Assembly (NCBI RefSeq): GCF_000237805.1
Contig: NZ_CM001376.1
Location: 1 to 64,000 of the forward strand
Direction of reading: 5' to 3'
DNA from: Jonquetella anthropi DSM 22815
GTDB lineage: Bacteria; Synergistota; Synergistia; Synergistales; Dethiosulfovibrionaceae
DNA length: 64,000 nucleotides
The position numbers and the translations under genes are program-made. Shown here piece by piece: positions 24,801 to 34,277 of this stretch. The first letter of the stretch is position 1. Every line of letters begins with the position of its first letter. The notes under the pieces are model-generated. The model was not told where the DNA came from, ran no database searches, and worked only from the letters and a program-made list of their open reading frames with translations.

Positions 24801-25667
24801 GTGTCTTCGTTGAACCTGTCGTATTGCTTGATGGCGGCGCTGATATGGGCTTCGTCTCCGCTGGTGTTCCGGGCGTGTCAGTCCCGGCTGCCGTCTTTGG
24901 CCATGGTGGCCCTTCGGGGCGCGGGATTTGTGCTCTTCGGCGTCGTCTCGGCCCTGTTGACCGATTCCCCGCTCCTTCTGTCGCGGTGGGAGCTGTGGTT
25001 CTCCGTGGCCGTCACGATTCTCAGCATGGGCGGCGGCGAGTGGCTCTACGTGGTGGCCGTTCGGGATTTAGGCCCCGGGCTGGCGGCTGCGGTGTCCTCC
25101 ACCTATCCGATATTCGCCGGTCTGGCGGCGTTCCTCTTCATGGGCGAGCGGGTCACGGTCGGGACGGCCGTCGGCACGGCCCTAGTGATCGCCGGGCTGT
25201 GGTTCTTGAGAACTCAGGGAGCCGTCGGTTTTTCTCGCCGCGGGTTCATCTGCGCCCTGACCTGTGCTGCCATGTCCGGAGTGAGCTTGGCGACCAGCCG
25301 GCTGGCCATGGCGACGGGGGTGATCACATCAACGGCCCTGATCTTCTGGAAGTCGCTGGTAGTCGGAGCGGTGACGACGTCGCTGTGGCTGGTTTTAGGG
25401 CGCCGGCAGGCTCGGACCGGCCAGGCTAGGCCGATGGACGTCCTCCTGCTCGTGACGTCCGGCGTCTGCTCGCTGGGGCTGGGCAATTATCTGGTCAACC
25501 TGGCGATGAGGACCGTTTCGGCCGCCGTCGCGTCGGCTCTGGGAGCCACCACGCCCCTGTGGGCCGTCCTGTTGGCCCGCCTGCTGTTCGGCGACCGACT
25601 GAGCGTCAGGCAGTGGGTCGGAGTCGTCGGCGTGCTGGTCGGAACGGTTGTGGTCGACCTGTTTTAA
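24801..25667 (+). CDS. DMT-superfamily (EamA) transporter
   Basis: The protein has ten membrane segments in two EamA repeats (about residues 10-135 and 155-285). Typical are LMAALIWASSPLVFR, MGERVTVGTAVGTALVIAGLW at the end of repeat 1, and FGDRLSVRQWVGVVGVLVGTVVV at the end of repeat 2. Its cargo is unknown. AGGAGGGG precedes the GTG start. A terminator follows. Confidence 0.88.
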   Translation: MSSLNLSYCLMAALIWASSPLVFRACQSRLPSLAMVALRGAGFVLFGVVSALLTDSPLLLSRWELWFSVAVTILSMGGGEWLYVVAVRDLGPGLAAAVSSTYPIFAGLAAFLFMGERVTVGTAVGTALVIAGLWFLRTQGAVGFSRRGFICALTCAAMSGVSLATSRLAMATGVITSTALIFWKSLVVGAVTTSLWLVLGRRQARTGQARPMDVLLLVTSGVCSLGLGNYLVNLAMRTVSAAVASALGATTPLWAVLLARLLFGDRLSVRQWVGVVGVLVGTVVVDLF

Positions 25668-25684
25668 CGGTTCAGGCAGACTAA

Positions 25685-25723
25685 AATAAAGCGCCTTCGC
25701 CCAGCGGGCGAAGGCGCTTTATT
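25685..25723. terminator. Perfect bidirectional terminator
   Basis: AATAAAGCGCCTTCGCCC pairs perfectly with GGGCGAAGGCGCTTTATT around AGC, between convergent genes. Confidence 0.9.
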
Positions 25724-25766
25724 GTCCGAAGAGCCGAGCGGTCGGAACAAAACCGGCCGAGAGGGG

Positions 25767-26015
25767 CTACGAATCGGCGGAGCCGTCCTTTGACTTTTGG
25801 TAGACGCCCCAGACCCACCAAGCGAAGAAGCACAGCAAAAGAACCAGAACGATTGTCCGCACCAGACGGCTCGTCGCCAGCTTGATCACGACGGAGCAGA
25901 TAAAGTATATGACTAGGACTGTGATGACGACGGCAGCGGCGGCGTAAAGCCACGTCGAGACGTTTGGCTGCTGATTTGGGGAAGTTTTTTCGGGGTCTCC
26001 TGCTTTATTGGCCAT
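25767..26015 (-). CDS. Small membrane protein of unknown function
   Basis: The 82-residue product has a polar N-terminus and two hydrophobic segments (about 21-45 and 52-70), ending in a charged tail. No family is recognised. AAGGAGACATAAAACAC precedes the ATG at good spacing, which supports it as a real gene. It is divergent from the oligoendopeptidase gene. Confidence 0.65.
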   Translation of the reverse strand: MANKAGDPEKTSPNQQPNVSTWLYAAAAVVITVLVIYFICSVVIKLATSRLVRTIVLVLLLCFFAWWVWGVYQKSKDGSADS

Positions 26016-26211
26016 GTGTTTTATGTCTCCTTTGGCATCGCGTTCAGGCGGAAAAGCTTTTCAGGCCAGAGAGAGCGCCGCCCTGCGGTGCTTTTTTTAT
26101 CTTACCACACTCAGGCCTCAGCCCGGCAGTTTCACCCAGATTGACAGGGCCCCCCGCGGCTGGCATGATGAAACCCGTCGGGCGGCCGTGCCGCCCGGGG
26201 AGGCGAGACGT

Positions 26212-28026
26212 ATGGAGGATAGCAAAAAGAAGATCGCGCCGGCGTTTGACCGGCGAAGCGACGTGCCGCAGGAATTTTGTTGGCGGCTGGAAGACCTGTT
26301 TGCGGCTCCGGCCGACTGGGAAAAAGCGGCCGCCCGGGTCGAAGAGCTTTCAAAAGAGCTGGCGGCCCGGCGTGGCCGGGTGATGGAGTCGTCCCGATCG
26401 CTGCTTGAGACGCTGAAGCTGGAAGAGGAAATGGACGGCCTGCTGGCCCGGGTGTACCAGTACGCTCATTGCCGCAGCCACGAGGACATGTCGGACCCGA
26501 AAGGGAAGGACCTGTCCCAGAAGGCGACCGCGTTGGCTGTCCGGGCCGCCGAGGCCACTTCGTTCCTCGAACCCGAGATGCTGGCCGCTCCTAGAGAGCA
26601 GGTCGAACGGTGGCTGGACGAGCCCGAGCTGTCGGTCTATCGGCTGTCGTTCCTCCGGCTCTGGCGGGCGGAAAGCCACGTCCTGCCGTCCGAGCAGGAG
26701 GCCATTCTGGCGGCGATGGGCGAGGTGGCCGGCGGCCCGGAAGAAATTTTTTCCCAGCTGACCGACGCGGACTTGACGTTCCCTTCGGTTCAGGACGAGG
26801 AAGGCCGGACGGCCGCGCTCACCCAAGAAAGCTACGGCCGGTACATTCAGTCGCCGTCGCGGTCCGTCCGCCAGGCGGCGTTCACCGGCCTGCACGGCAC
26901 CTTCGCCAAGTACGGCAACGCCTTGGCGGCGGCTTACGGGTCTCACGTCAAGTCCGATCGGGTCTTTGCCCGGCTCCGGCGGTACAAAAGCCCGCTGGAA
27001 GCGGCGCTGTTCGACTCAGAAGTCCCGGTGACGGTCTACCGGGGACTGATTGACGCGGTTCATCGCGGCCTGCCGGCGCTCGCCGGGTACGTGAGCCTGA
27101 AAAAGCGCCTGCTGGGCGTCGAGCCGATTCGGATGTGGGACCTGTACGCGCCGGTCGAGGGGACGCTCGCCAGAGAGTGGAGCTTCGATCAGGCGGTCAG
27201 CCTCGTCGAAGAGGCTCTGGCGCCCCTTGGGCCCGAGTACGGCGCGGCGCTGCACACCGCCCTGACCGACCGGTGGATCGACCGGTACGAGAACAAGGGT
27301 AAGCGAAGCGGCGCGTACAGCTGGGGCAGCTGGGGCTGCCACCCGTTCATGCTGCTCAACTACGGCGGAACTTTCCGGGACGTGAGCACCTTGGCCCACG
27401 AGGCGGGCCACTCGATGCACAGCTGGTTCTCCCACAAAAGTCAGCCGCAGGTCTACTCCGATTACGTCATCTTCGTGGCCGAAGTGGCCAGCACGGTCAA
27501 CGAGACGCTGCTGTGCGAGCACATGCTGGCTCGCACGTCCGACCCGTCCGAGCAGGTCTTCCTGCTGTCCAACCAGCTGGAAGCCATGCGCCAGACGATC
27601 TACCGTCAAGCGCTGTTCGCCGAGTTCGAGGAGCGGGCCCACGACGCCGACGCGGCCGGTCAGGCCCTCACGCCCGAACTGCTGGGCTCAATCTGGACGG
27701 AACTGAACACGGCCTACTACGGCGCGGAAGTCGGGAGCACCGAGGGCCTGTCGGTCGAGTGGAGCCGTATCCCTCATTTTTACGGCAGCTTCTACGTGTA
27801 CCAGTACGCCACAGGCATGGCCGCCGCCGTCGCCTTGGCTGATCGGATCCTTCACGACCCTCATGGGGCGGAAGACTACTTCACCCTACTTCGCGGCGGC
27901 TGCAGCGCCGACCCGGTAACGCTTCTCCGCCGCGCCGGCGTGGACATGGAGCGGGACGCGGTCGACCGCGCTCTGGCCGTCTTCGCCGAAAAGACGGACC
28001 AGCTGGCCCGGCTGACGGACCGGTAA
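26212..28026 (+). CDS. pepF: Oligoendopeptidase F (M3 metallopeptidase)
   Basis: PepF cleaves peptides of about 7-17 residues in the cytoplasm. The zinc site is HEAGHSMHSWF, with the downstream family sequence YVIFVAEVASTVNE, and a C-terminal region YGSFYVYQYATG typical of PepF. The real start is ATG 26212 after GGGGAGGCG; the open frame extends 68 codons upstream, through sequence with no ribosome site. The 604-aa length fits the family. A strong terminator follows. Confidence 0.92.
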   Translation: MEDSKKKIAPAFDRRSDVPQEFCWRLEDLFAAPADWEKAAARVEELSKELAARRGRVMESSRSLLETLKLEEEMDGLLARVYQYAHCRSHEDMSDPKGKDLSQKATALAVRAAEATSFLEPEMLAAPREQVERWLDEPELSVYRLSFLRLWRAESHVLPSEQEAILAAMGEVAGGPEEIFSQLTDADLTFPSVQDEEGRTAALTQESYGRYIQSPSRSVRQAAFTGLHGTFAKYGNALAAAYGSHVKSDRVFARLRRYKSPLEAALFDSEVPVTVYRGLIDAVHRGLPALAGYVSLKKRLLGVEPIRMWDLYAPVEGTLAREWSFDQAVSLVEEALAPLGPEYGAALHTALTDRWIDRYENKGKRSGAYSWGSWGCHPFMLLNYGGTFRDVSTLAHEAGHSMHSWFSHKSQPQVYSDYVIFVAEVASTVNETLLCEHMLARTSDPSEQVFLLSNQLEAMRQTIYRQALFAEFEERAHDADAAGQALTPELLGSIWTELNTAYYGAEVGSTEGLSVEWSRIPHFYGSFYVYQYATGMAAAVALADRILHDPHGAEDYFTLLRGGCSADPVTLLRRAGVDMERDAVDRALAVFAEKTDQLARLTDR

Positions 28027-28033
28027 TCAATAT

Positions 28034-28072
28034 AAAAAGGCCGAACCGCAGGACGCGGTTCGGCCTTTTTTT
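28034..28072. terminator. Bidirectional terminator between pepF and the NSS transporter
   Basis: AAAAAGGCCGAACCGC and GCGGTTCGGCCTTTTT pair around AGGAC, between convergent genes. Confidence 0.9.
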
Positions 28073-28080
28073 GCAGCGCC

Positions 28081-29445
28081 TTAGATGCCCCGGTAGAGGA
28101 TGAACGCCAGCACGAAGGGCAGGACGTACATCCAAGGCTGAAGGATGCTCGGCACCCGGGCGAACGTCTTCGCGCCCTGGTTGGCTTCCAGCTGGTATTC
28201 GCGGAACTTCCAGACGAACGCCACGTACAGGGAGATCAGCAGCGCGTCAACCGGCATCATGATGTCGCCGGACAGCCAGTCGGCGAAGTCGAAAATGATC
28301 TTGCCGTGCAGCTTCACGCCGCCCCAGACGCTCTGGGAGAGGATCGACGGGATCGACAGGACGAAGATGATCGCCAAAACGATCCAGGTCATCTTCTTGC
28401 GGTCCACGTGGAAATACTCGGCAAAGCTCGCCACAGGGGCCTCAAGGTAGCCGATCGCCGAGGTAAAGCCGGCGACGGCGACGAGGAAGAAGAACAGGGC
28501 GCCCCACAGGGTGCCGCCGGCCATCTGGCCGAAGATCACCGGCATGGTTTCCATCAGAAGGCTCGGGCCGCTGCCCACGTCCATGCCGTAGCAGAAGAGG
28601 GCGGGGAAAATGACGACGCCGGCCAGAAGGGCGAAGCCGGTATCCAAGGTGATGATCATAATGCTGTCCTGCGGAATATCGCTGTCGTCGTGCAGGTACG
28701 ATCCGTAGACGATGGCCGTGGCAATGCCGATACCGATGGAGAAGAACGACTGACCCAGAGCGGCAAGAATAGCCTTGCCGGACAGCTTGGAGAAGTCGGG
28801 CGTCAGGTACCACTTGATGGCGTCAAGCGCCGTGCGTCCGCCTTCGACCTGCGGCGTCATGGTGAGCGAGCGGATCGCCAAAATGACGATCAGGACGGCC
28901 AGAATCGGGAGCAGCCACGTGCAGACCGCCTCGACGCCTTTTTTCAGCCCGCGGGCGATGGTGATGCCCAACACGGCGATGACGATCAGGGTGTAGAACG
29001 CCAGCTCCAGCGGGTTAGCCATGAAGGCGTTGAAAATCGCCTTCGTGTCGGCAGGCTGAACGCCGGTGAACTTGCCGCACACGGCCAGAACGGAGTAGCG
29101 AACCATCCAGCCGATGATGACCAGATAGTACGACAACAGGATCACGCAGGCGATGCAGCCAACCCAGCCGATCAGTGACCACAGGGTCGGTTTGCCGCCT
29201 TCCAGCTTGCGCATCGCGAGGATCGGCGTGAGCTTAGTCCGCCGGCCGAGGGCGAACTCGGCGGTGAGCAGAGGCCAACCGATCAACGCGCAGATGATCA
29301 CGTATACCAGAACGAACGCGCCGCCGCCGTACGTCCCGACCAGATACGGGAAGCGCCAGATGTTTCCTAAGCCGATGGCAAATCCTGCCGCGGCGAAGAT
29401 GAAACCAATTCGACTGCCCCAACTTTCTCGCTTGGTGTCCGACAT
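28081..29445 (-). CDS. Sodium-dependent NSS-family amino acid transporter
   Basis: The NSS family moves amino acids, glycine-betaine-type solutes or neurotransmitters with sodium. GSRIGFIFAAAGFAIGLGNIWRFPYLVG at the N-terminus is the first-helix signature, with the Na/substrate site. About twelve segments are expected. I chose the ATG at 29445; an ATG nine bases upstream lies inside the ribosome-binding site. The gene is downstream of the GrdX/GrdB/GrdE module on the same strand, so it probably imports its substrate or another amino acid; this is inference. Confidence 0.9.
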   Translation of the reverse strand: MSDTKRESWGSRIGFIFAAAGFAIGLGNIWRFPYLVGTYGGGAFVLVYVIICALIGWPLLTAEFALGRRTKLTPILAMRKLEGGKPTLWSLIGWVGCIACVILLSYYLVIIGWMVRYSVLAVCGKFTGVQPADTKAIFNAFMANPLELAFYTLIVIAVLGITIARGLKKGVEAVCTWLLPILAVLIVILAIRSLTMTPQVEGGRTALDAIKWYLTPDFSKLSGKAILAALGQSFFSIGIGIATAIVYGSYLHDDSDIPQDSIMIITLDTGFALLAGVVIFPALFCYGMDVGSGPSLLMETMPVIFGQMAGGTLWGALFFFLVAVAGFTSAIGYLEAPVASFAEYFHVDRKKMTWIVLAIIFVLSIPSILSQSVWGGVKLHGKIIFDFADWLSGDIMMPVDALLISLYVAFVWKFREYQLEANQGAKTFARVPSILQPWMYVLPFVLAFILYRGI

Positions 29446-29605
29446 GCAAAACATCCTTTCTGTGAAATCGATTGTTCGCCCCGCCGGTCTAGGCCAACCA
29501 GAGCGAAATGGCGGGAAAGAAGCGCGTGAAGCGACGTTTTTCTGTCTTTCTGAAGCTAGATGTGGATATTTTCACAAGTCGAGGATAGAAAAAAGCCTTT
29601 CAAGC

Positions 29606-29971
29606 CTACCGCTCGCCCAACGCCGCCGACTCTTCGAGCGCCGTCTTCAGGTGGGAAAGGTCCATCCAGCGGTAGTCCGAATCGGCGTCCTTCGCGGCTG
29701 AAAAGCCCTGAAGAGCCATATGGCTGATGCCCATGTCAAGCAGCGCCGCGTCGTCTCCCGACCAGCTCTTTTCCCGGGACAGGATCACCGACCGGTACGG
29801 GCTTCTGTTGAGCCGGTTGTTGGCCGCCAGTGGGGCTGTGACGAGGAAGTATCCCTGATCGATCAGTTCGCGAGCCCGGGTCAGCACGTCCAGCGGGGTG
29901 CCTTTTACCAGCTCCGTCGGGGCAAGCGCGGCCTCCGCGGCGTCCGGGTTGTTTGTAAGAATCAGGATCAC
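29606..29971 (-). CDS. grdX: GrdX family protein
   Basis: This 121-residue protein starts MILILTNNPDA, like GrdX, and has ARELIDQGYFLVTAPL and NRSPYRSVILSREK, patterns I recall from GrdX in glycine, sarcosine and betaine reductase operons. Its role there is not established. It lies 80 bases after the Sec-containing component B gene, on the same strand, which supports the call. Confidence 0.72.
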   Translation of the reverse strand: MILILTNNPDAAEAALAPTELVKGTPLDVLTRARELIDQGYFLVTAPLAANNRLNRSPYRSVILSREKSWSGDDAALLDMGISHMALQGFSAAKDADSDYRWMDLSHLKTALEESAALGER

Positions 29972-30051
29972 GGCGTTTCAGTCCTTTCAGAGGGAGGAGA
30001 AGGAAGCGGAGCCGAAGGGGGCTGGCCCCGCTTCCGGTTGGGCTTGAGGCG

Positions 30052-31362
30052 TTACGCTTTAAAAATCGTCTGTTGCGAGATCGGCGTCGTCATCGCTTCG
30101 AGTGCTTTTTCAAGCAGACGGCGACGGGTCTTCTTGTCGGCTTCCGGGCTGATTTCCGGCGAGCCTACCGGGTGAGGAATGGCGATACCGGGGACGATTC
30201 GGTTGCTGCCGACGGTCTTCATAATCGGGACGATCGTGGCGATCTGAACCACCGGGATCCCTGCTGCCTTTTCGATTTCGCGTGACATCGATGCGCCGCA
30301 TCGAGTGCAGGATCCTCAGGTGGAGGTCAGAATGGCGGCGTCGACCCCTGCGGCTTTCAGCTCCGGGCCGATCTCCTGCCCGAACTTCTCAGCCCAGGCG
30401 ACGGCCGTGCCGGTGCCGGTGGTGCAGTACACGTACTTGTACAGCTTGCCGATCTTGCCCTCTTTTTCCAGCTCTCTCATCTCGTCGAGCGGAAGGACCA
30501 CGTCCGGGTCGGCGTTGGCCCAGACGGTGTCGTAACCGCCGTGAATGGACTCGTAGTTCTCGTTCGTCAGGTCGTCCAAGCCGGAAACGTCGTACCGGCC
30601 GAAGCTCTCGGCTGAGGACACGCGGATCTTGTCCGGGTTGCCCTTCGGGACGATGCCGCCGGAGGTGATGAGGGCGATCGTCGCCTTGGTGATGTCCTTG
30701 ACTGGCGGGCAGGGCGGGATCTTTTTGAACGTGGGCATCTCGTACTCGGTCTGGAACGGCCGGCCTTCGATTTTCGCCAGAAGCATTTCAAGCCCGCGGG
30801 TGGCGCCGTTCTTCTCGTGGAAGAACACCCGGCGGCGGCCCTGATGGATGTACCCTTCTTCGGCGGCCGGGCCGAGGGTCTCTTTCTTGAGCAACTTGAG
30901 GGTCAGCCGGGCGATGCCCTGGGCGGCGTCCTTCATGCCCCGGGCGCTGTCGGCGGCCTTGACGATGTACACCTGTTTGCTGAACGACTCGGCGCCGGGG
31001 TTTTCCGGGTACAGGGCCGTGACGGCCGGGATGCCCAGCTTTTCCTTCACGGTCGCGCAGACATCGCCGCAGGCCATGCCGTAACGGCCGGCGAAGAAGC
31101 CGGGGCCCGCCACGAGGGCGTCGGGCTTGCAGTCGGAGACCATCTTGAGGATCGTCGCCTTTGCCTCGTCGTTGTGCTCGTTAAAGTAGTTGTCGCCGCA
31201 GATCACCGTGCCGACGATCTCGGCTTCGGCGCCGAAGGCGGCCTGAAGGGCCGCGCCGGGGCCGACCTTGCCCTGGCGGAACTCGGGGGCGACGTGCGCC
31301 ATTTCCTCTCCGCCGATGCCGGCGTAGAACTGGTTAATATAGTGGACGATACGGAATGTCAT
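30052..31362 (-). CDS. Glycine/sarcosine/betaine reductase component B, selenoprotein subunit (GrdB/GrdF/GrdH type)
   Basis: This is the selenocysteine subunit of the substrate-specific component B that reduces glycine, sarcosine or betaine with release of acetyl phosphate from component C. The frame runs 348 codons to a TGA at 30316-30318, then continues in frame for 87 more codons with clearly homologous sequence: TST-Sec-GSCTRCGAS, then MSREIEKAAGIPVVQ and a GSPEISPEADKK end. Total length is 436, Sec at residue 349, matching the family. CGATGCGGCGCATCG just downstream can form a SECIS hairpin. Which substrate is used cannot be read from this alone. GGAGG precedes the ATG. Confidence 0.92.
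30289..30318 (-). promoter_or_regulatory. Selenocysteine UGA and putative SECIS hairpin
   Basis: On the minus strand TGA at 30318-30316 is followed by GGATCCTGCACT and a stem CGATGC/GCATCG with a GGC loop (30303-30289). Bacterial SECIS elements sit immediately after the Sec codon in this distance range. It should bind SelB. The frame continues in homologous sequence, so the codon is recoded rather than a stop. Confidence 0.85.
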
Positions 31363-31386
31363 GGCTGAAACCTCCTCGCTTCGCCC

Positions 31387-32670
31387 TTAGACCCACAGAG
31401 AACCGGATCTGTTGTAGCCCGTCTCCACGGTGGAGGCGATGATCGACTGAAGCTCCACGTACATGGATCCGTCGGGACGCAGGCTTTCGGCCGCGCCGCC
31501 GGAAACGTGGGCGATCGACTCGATGTAGCCGATGACCTTGTCCATGGCCGGAACTTCGATCATCTCGTTCACGTTGCCGCAGGAGACGAACGCCGTCAGG
31601 TTGGGCGTCGCGTCGGCCAGGCCTTGGCTCGCGCCGTCGGTTCCCGACGCCTCGTCGGCGATGACCACCGTGCGCATGCCCAGAGCCTCGCATTTGTCCA
31701 CGTTCATGCACAGGTCCGTGTCAGGGTTGCCGTAGCCTTCCTCGGTGATGATGACGCCCTTGGCGCCCAGCTCCTTGGCCAAGCGGGCGTTAAAGGACGA
31801 GGCCCGCTCCTTGCCGGCCAGAACGACCGACTCCTGAGTGGGGATCATGCCCAAGAAGTTGATCGTCTTGCCGTGAGCCTTGTACAGCTGGGAGATCACC
31901 GGGTCGTGAACGTGGTGCCACGTCGTCGTCTTGTCGCAGGCGGACACGCAGTTGCCCGACACCATGGCGCCGTCCAGCACCTCGTTCGGGTGGAGCAGCG
32001 TCGGCAGGCAGTGCTTCAGGTCCACGCCGTACACGTAGGTGTCGTGCAGCAGCCCTTGAGTGATGCACATGCACAGGTGAACGACCGGCGGAAGATCCGG
32101 GTACTTGGCTAGCTCTTCGGCCACTGTGCCCTTCTCGTACACCTCTGTCTCGTCCACCGCCGCGCCCTTGCACTGCTCGGCGATCCACTCGGCCGCCTTC
32201 AGTCCGGCGACCCGCATGGCTTCCTCATACTGGTGCTTTTCGAGGTTTTCGACCGGCGCGGCCAGCAGGACCACGTTGTACAGTCCGGCGAACGGGCTGA
32301 ACTTGGCCGCCGGGCCGGTCATGTCGATGAAGCCCTCCTGGAACGCCATGATGGGACCGACCGTCACGACGGCTGCGCCGTCCAGAGCGAGAGTGACGCC
32401 GTTCCCGACCGTTTCATTTGGCCCGATCACCGAAGCGTAATAGCTTTCTCCGCCCTCCAGCTTGACCCGCGGTTCGATCACGTCCTTGACAGGAATAATC
32501 CGGACCGATTCGCCGGGACGGGCCAGATCGGCGTCCCACTTCGTAATCCGATCGTCGGCAAGAGCTTCGAGCAGCGCGGCCTTGTCCACGTACAGGACGT
32601 GGTCTTCGACGCGCGTCGGGCTCCCCCACTGCAGACCGGAGATCTTAGCCTTCCGAAGTTCCAGTCTCAT
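31387..32670 (-). CDS. Glycine/sarcosine/betaine reductase component B proprotein (GrdE/GrdG/GrdI type)
   Basis: This proprotein is cleaved at a cysteine to give two subunits, with a pyruvoyl group made at the new N-terminus. The cleavage motif GNCVSACDK is at residues 239-247, with Cys241 close to the known processing cysteine 242 of related proteins. The N-terminal MRLELRKAKI, HLCMCITQGLLHD and EGYGNPDTDLCM match the family. The 427-aa length is standard. The ATG at 32670 has AAGGAGG upstream; the frame is open to 32727. It heads the transcript of the module. Confidence 0.92.
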   Translation of the reverse strand: MRLELRKAKISGLQWGSPTRVEDHVLYVDKAALLEALADDRITKWDADLARPGESVRIIPVKDVIEPRVKLEGGESYYASVIGPNETVGNGVTLALDGAAVVTVGPIMAFQEGFIDMTGPAAKFSPFAGLYNVVLLAAPVENLEKHQYEEAMRVAGLKAAEWIAEQCKGAAVDETEVYEKGTVAEELAKYPDLPPVVHLCMCITQGLLHDTYVYGVDLKHCLPTLLHPNEVLDGAMVSGNCVSACDKTTTWHHVHDPVISQLYKAHGKTINFLGMIPTQESVVLAGKERASSFNARLAKELGAKGVIITEEGYGNPDTDLCMNVDKCEALGMRTVVIADEASGTDGASQGLADATPNLTAFVSCGNVNEMIEVPAMDKVIGYIESIAHVSGGAAESLRPDGSMYVELQSIIASTVETGYNRSGSLWV

Positions 32671-32952
32671 GTCTCGCGCCTCCTTCTTATAACTTATAAG
32701 AATGAAAATAAACAGCTTACGCAACATTTCTTCTGCGTTTTGACTAGTATAAAAAAAGGTGAGCGATGCTTCATCGGTCTAAAGAAACAGAAGTGCAGTA
32801 AAAGCTCCGCTGAAAAATGTATTTTTTGCACAAAAAAGTGACTCTTGCCCAGTTCCCCCTCGGGGGATACTATTAAAAAAACTGCAAAATCTTTTGAGAT
32901 AGAAAATAAAACGCTGTATTTTAAAGGCCTATCGAAAGGGGAGGGCGCTGCT
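32671..32952. promoter_or_regulatory. Divergent AT-rich control region
   Basis: This 282-base AT-rich gap separates the reductase module (minus) from its probable regulator (plus). It has a short inverted repeat CTTATAACTTATAAG at 32686-32700, a symmetric TCCCCC/GGGGGA pair around 32857-32870, and runs of A and T. The minus strand has a TATACT near 32740 as a -10 candidate. I cannot define the operator from sequence alone. Confidence 0.4.
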
Positions 32953-34194
32953 GTGGCCAGTTGGAAAAGCGAGAGCGAGAAAGTCCTGTCTGGCTGTGCA
33001 CAGGAAATAGCACGGTCGACAGCTGGAATCGTAGGGTATGACGTCATCATTACCGATATGAAAGGGATCATTATCGGCGCGAGTCGTGCGGAACGCCTTG
33101 GCTGCCACCACGAGGCGTCCGACGAGGTCATTCGGACCGGCCATTCGTCGGCCACCAGCGCCGAAGTGGCTGCAACGATGTCCGGCACGCTGCCGGGGGT
33201 GACGCACCCGATCGCCTCGCTCAACGGAACGGTGGTAGGGACCATGGCGATTACCGGCGAGCCGGAGGCGGTTCAGCCGTTCGCCTTGATCGTGCGAAAG
33301 CAGATAGAAATTCTCCTGCGGGAGCAGGAGCGGTTCGCCCTGACGGTGAACCGGGAGAGTTCCCTACAGGATCTGGTGCAGGAAATGGTCTCGTTCGCCA
33401 AGGGAGACGGGGACGAGGAAGCGTTGGCTGCCCGGGCTGGGTCGTACGGCATCGACGCGCGGTGGTATTACCTGCCGCTGTCGGCCGAGCTGTACCAGCT
33501 GGGGCGCATCGCCGCCGGCGCGACCGGCATGGGGCGGGAGGTCGCCGAGCAGGAGATTTATCGTCTCAAGGCTGACGTGTTGGTCGAGATTCGGGCGGCG
33601 TTCGGCGACCGGCGGGCCCTGTGCACCGGCACGGTGGCCGGTCGGTTCGCGGTCTTCTGGCCGCTGGGGTCCGAGCCGGACGAGGAAGCCATCGAGGAAG
33701 CGGTGAACCGAGGGCGTCAGCTTGTAGATCGGCTGGGAAGCCGCGGACATAAGATAGCCATAGGGTTCGGCAACCCGGCTCGGGGGATTCGGGCTGTGGC
33801 CCAGTCGTACCGGGACGCCGGCCGGGCTCTGGCGATGGGCAAAAAGCTCCGCCGCGGCCCGGGGGTGTATCGGATCAACGAGTTCCGCATCGAAGAGCTT
33901 TTGTCGCTAGTCGACCGGCGCAACCGCTCCCGGTTTGCCGCGCCGATCACGTCGCCCCTTCGGGCTCAGTCCGACTGGGAGGACCTGAAAAACACGGTGC
34001 GGGTCTGGTGCGACAGCGGTTTTTCGTTGGTTGACGCGTCCAAGCGCTTGGCGGTGCACCGCAACACGCTGCTGTACCGGCAGGAGAAGATCGAGCGGCT
34101 GACCGGCCGAAAGGCCCGGGACTTCCGCGCCATGCTGGAGCTTTACTTGGCGCTGGTGATTGACGAGTACGACGGCCCGGCTCAGAAAGAGTGA
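32953..34194 (+). CDS. CdaR-family transcriptional regulator (sugar diacid-type)
   Basis: The 413-residue protein has an N-terminal sensor domain (about 1-130) and the C-terminal PucR-type helix-turn-helix domain with the motif ASKRLAVHRNTLLYRQEKIERLTG. I set the start at GTG 32953 with AAAGGGGAGGG upstream; the longer frame from TTG 32845 runs through AT-rich promoter sequence. It is divergent from the reductase module, so it likely senses a metabolite and controls it. The ligand is unknown. Confidence 0.83.
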   Translation: MASWKSESEKVLSGCAQEIARSTAGIVGYDVIITDMKGIIIGASRAERLGCHHEASDEVIRTGHSSATSAEVAATMSGTLPGVTHPIASLNGTVVGTMAITGEPEAVQPFALIVRKQIEILLREQERFALTVNRESSLQDLVQEMVSFAKGDGDEEALAARAGSYGIDARWYYLPLSAELYQLGRIAAGATGMGREVAEQEIYRLKADVLVEIRAAFGDRRALCTGTVAGRFAVFWPLGSEPDEEAIEEAVNRGRQLVDRLGSRGHKIAIGFGNPARGIRAVAQSYRDAGRALAMGKKLRRGPGVYRINEFRIEELLSLVDRRNRSRFAAPITSPLRAQSDWEDLKNTVRVWCDSGFSLVDASKRLAVHRNTLLYRQEKIERLTGRKARDFRAMLELYLALVIDEYDGPAQKE

Positions 34195-34277
34195 GGCGCT
34201 CGGGGACGACGGTTCGCTATAATAGGGAGCGTTCGGCCGGGCCTTGAGGCGAAAGGCCGGCGGCAAAGGAGAAAAGG

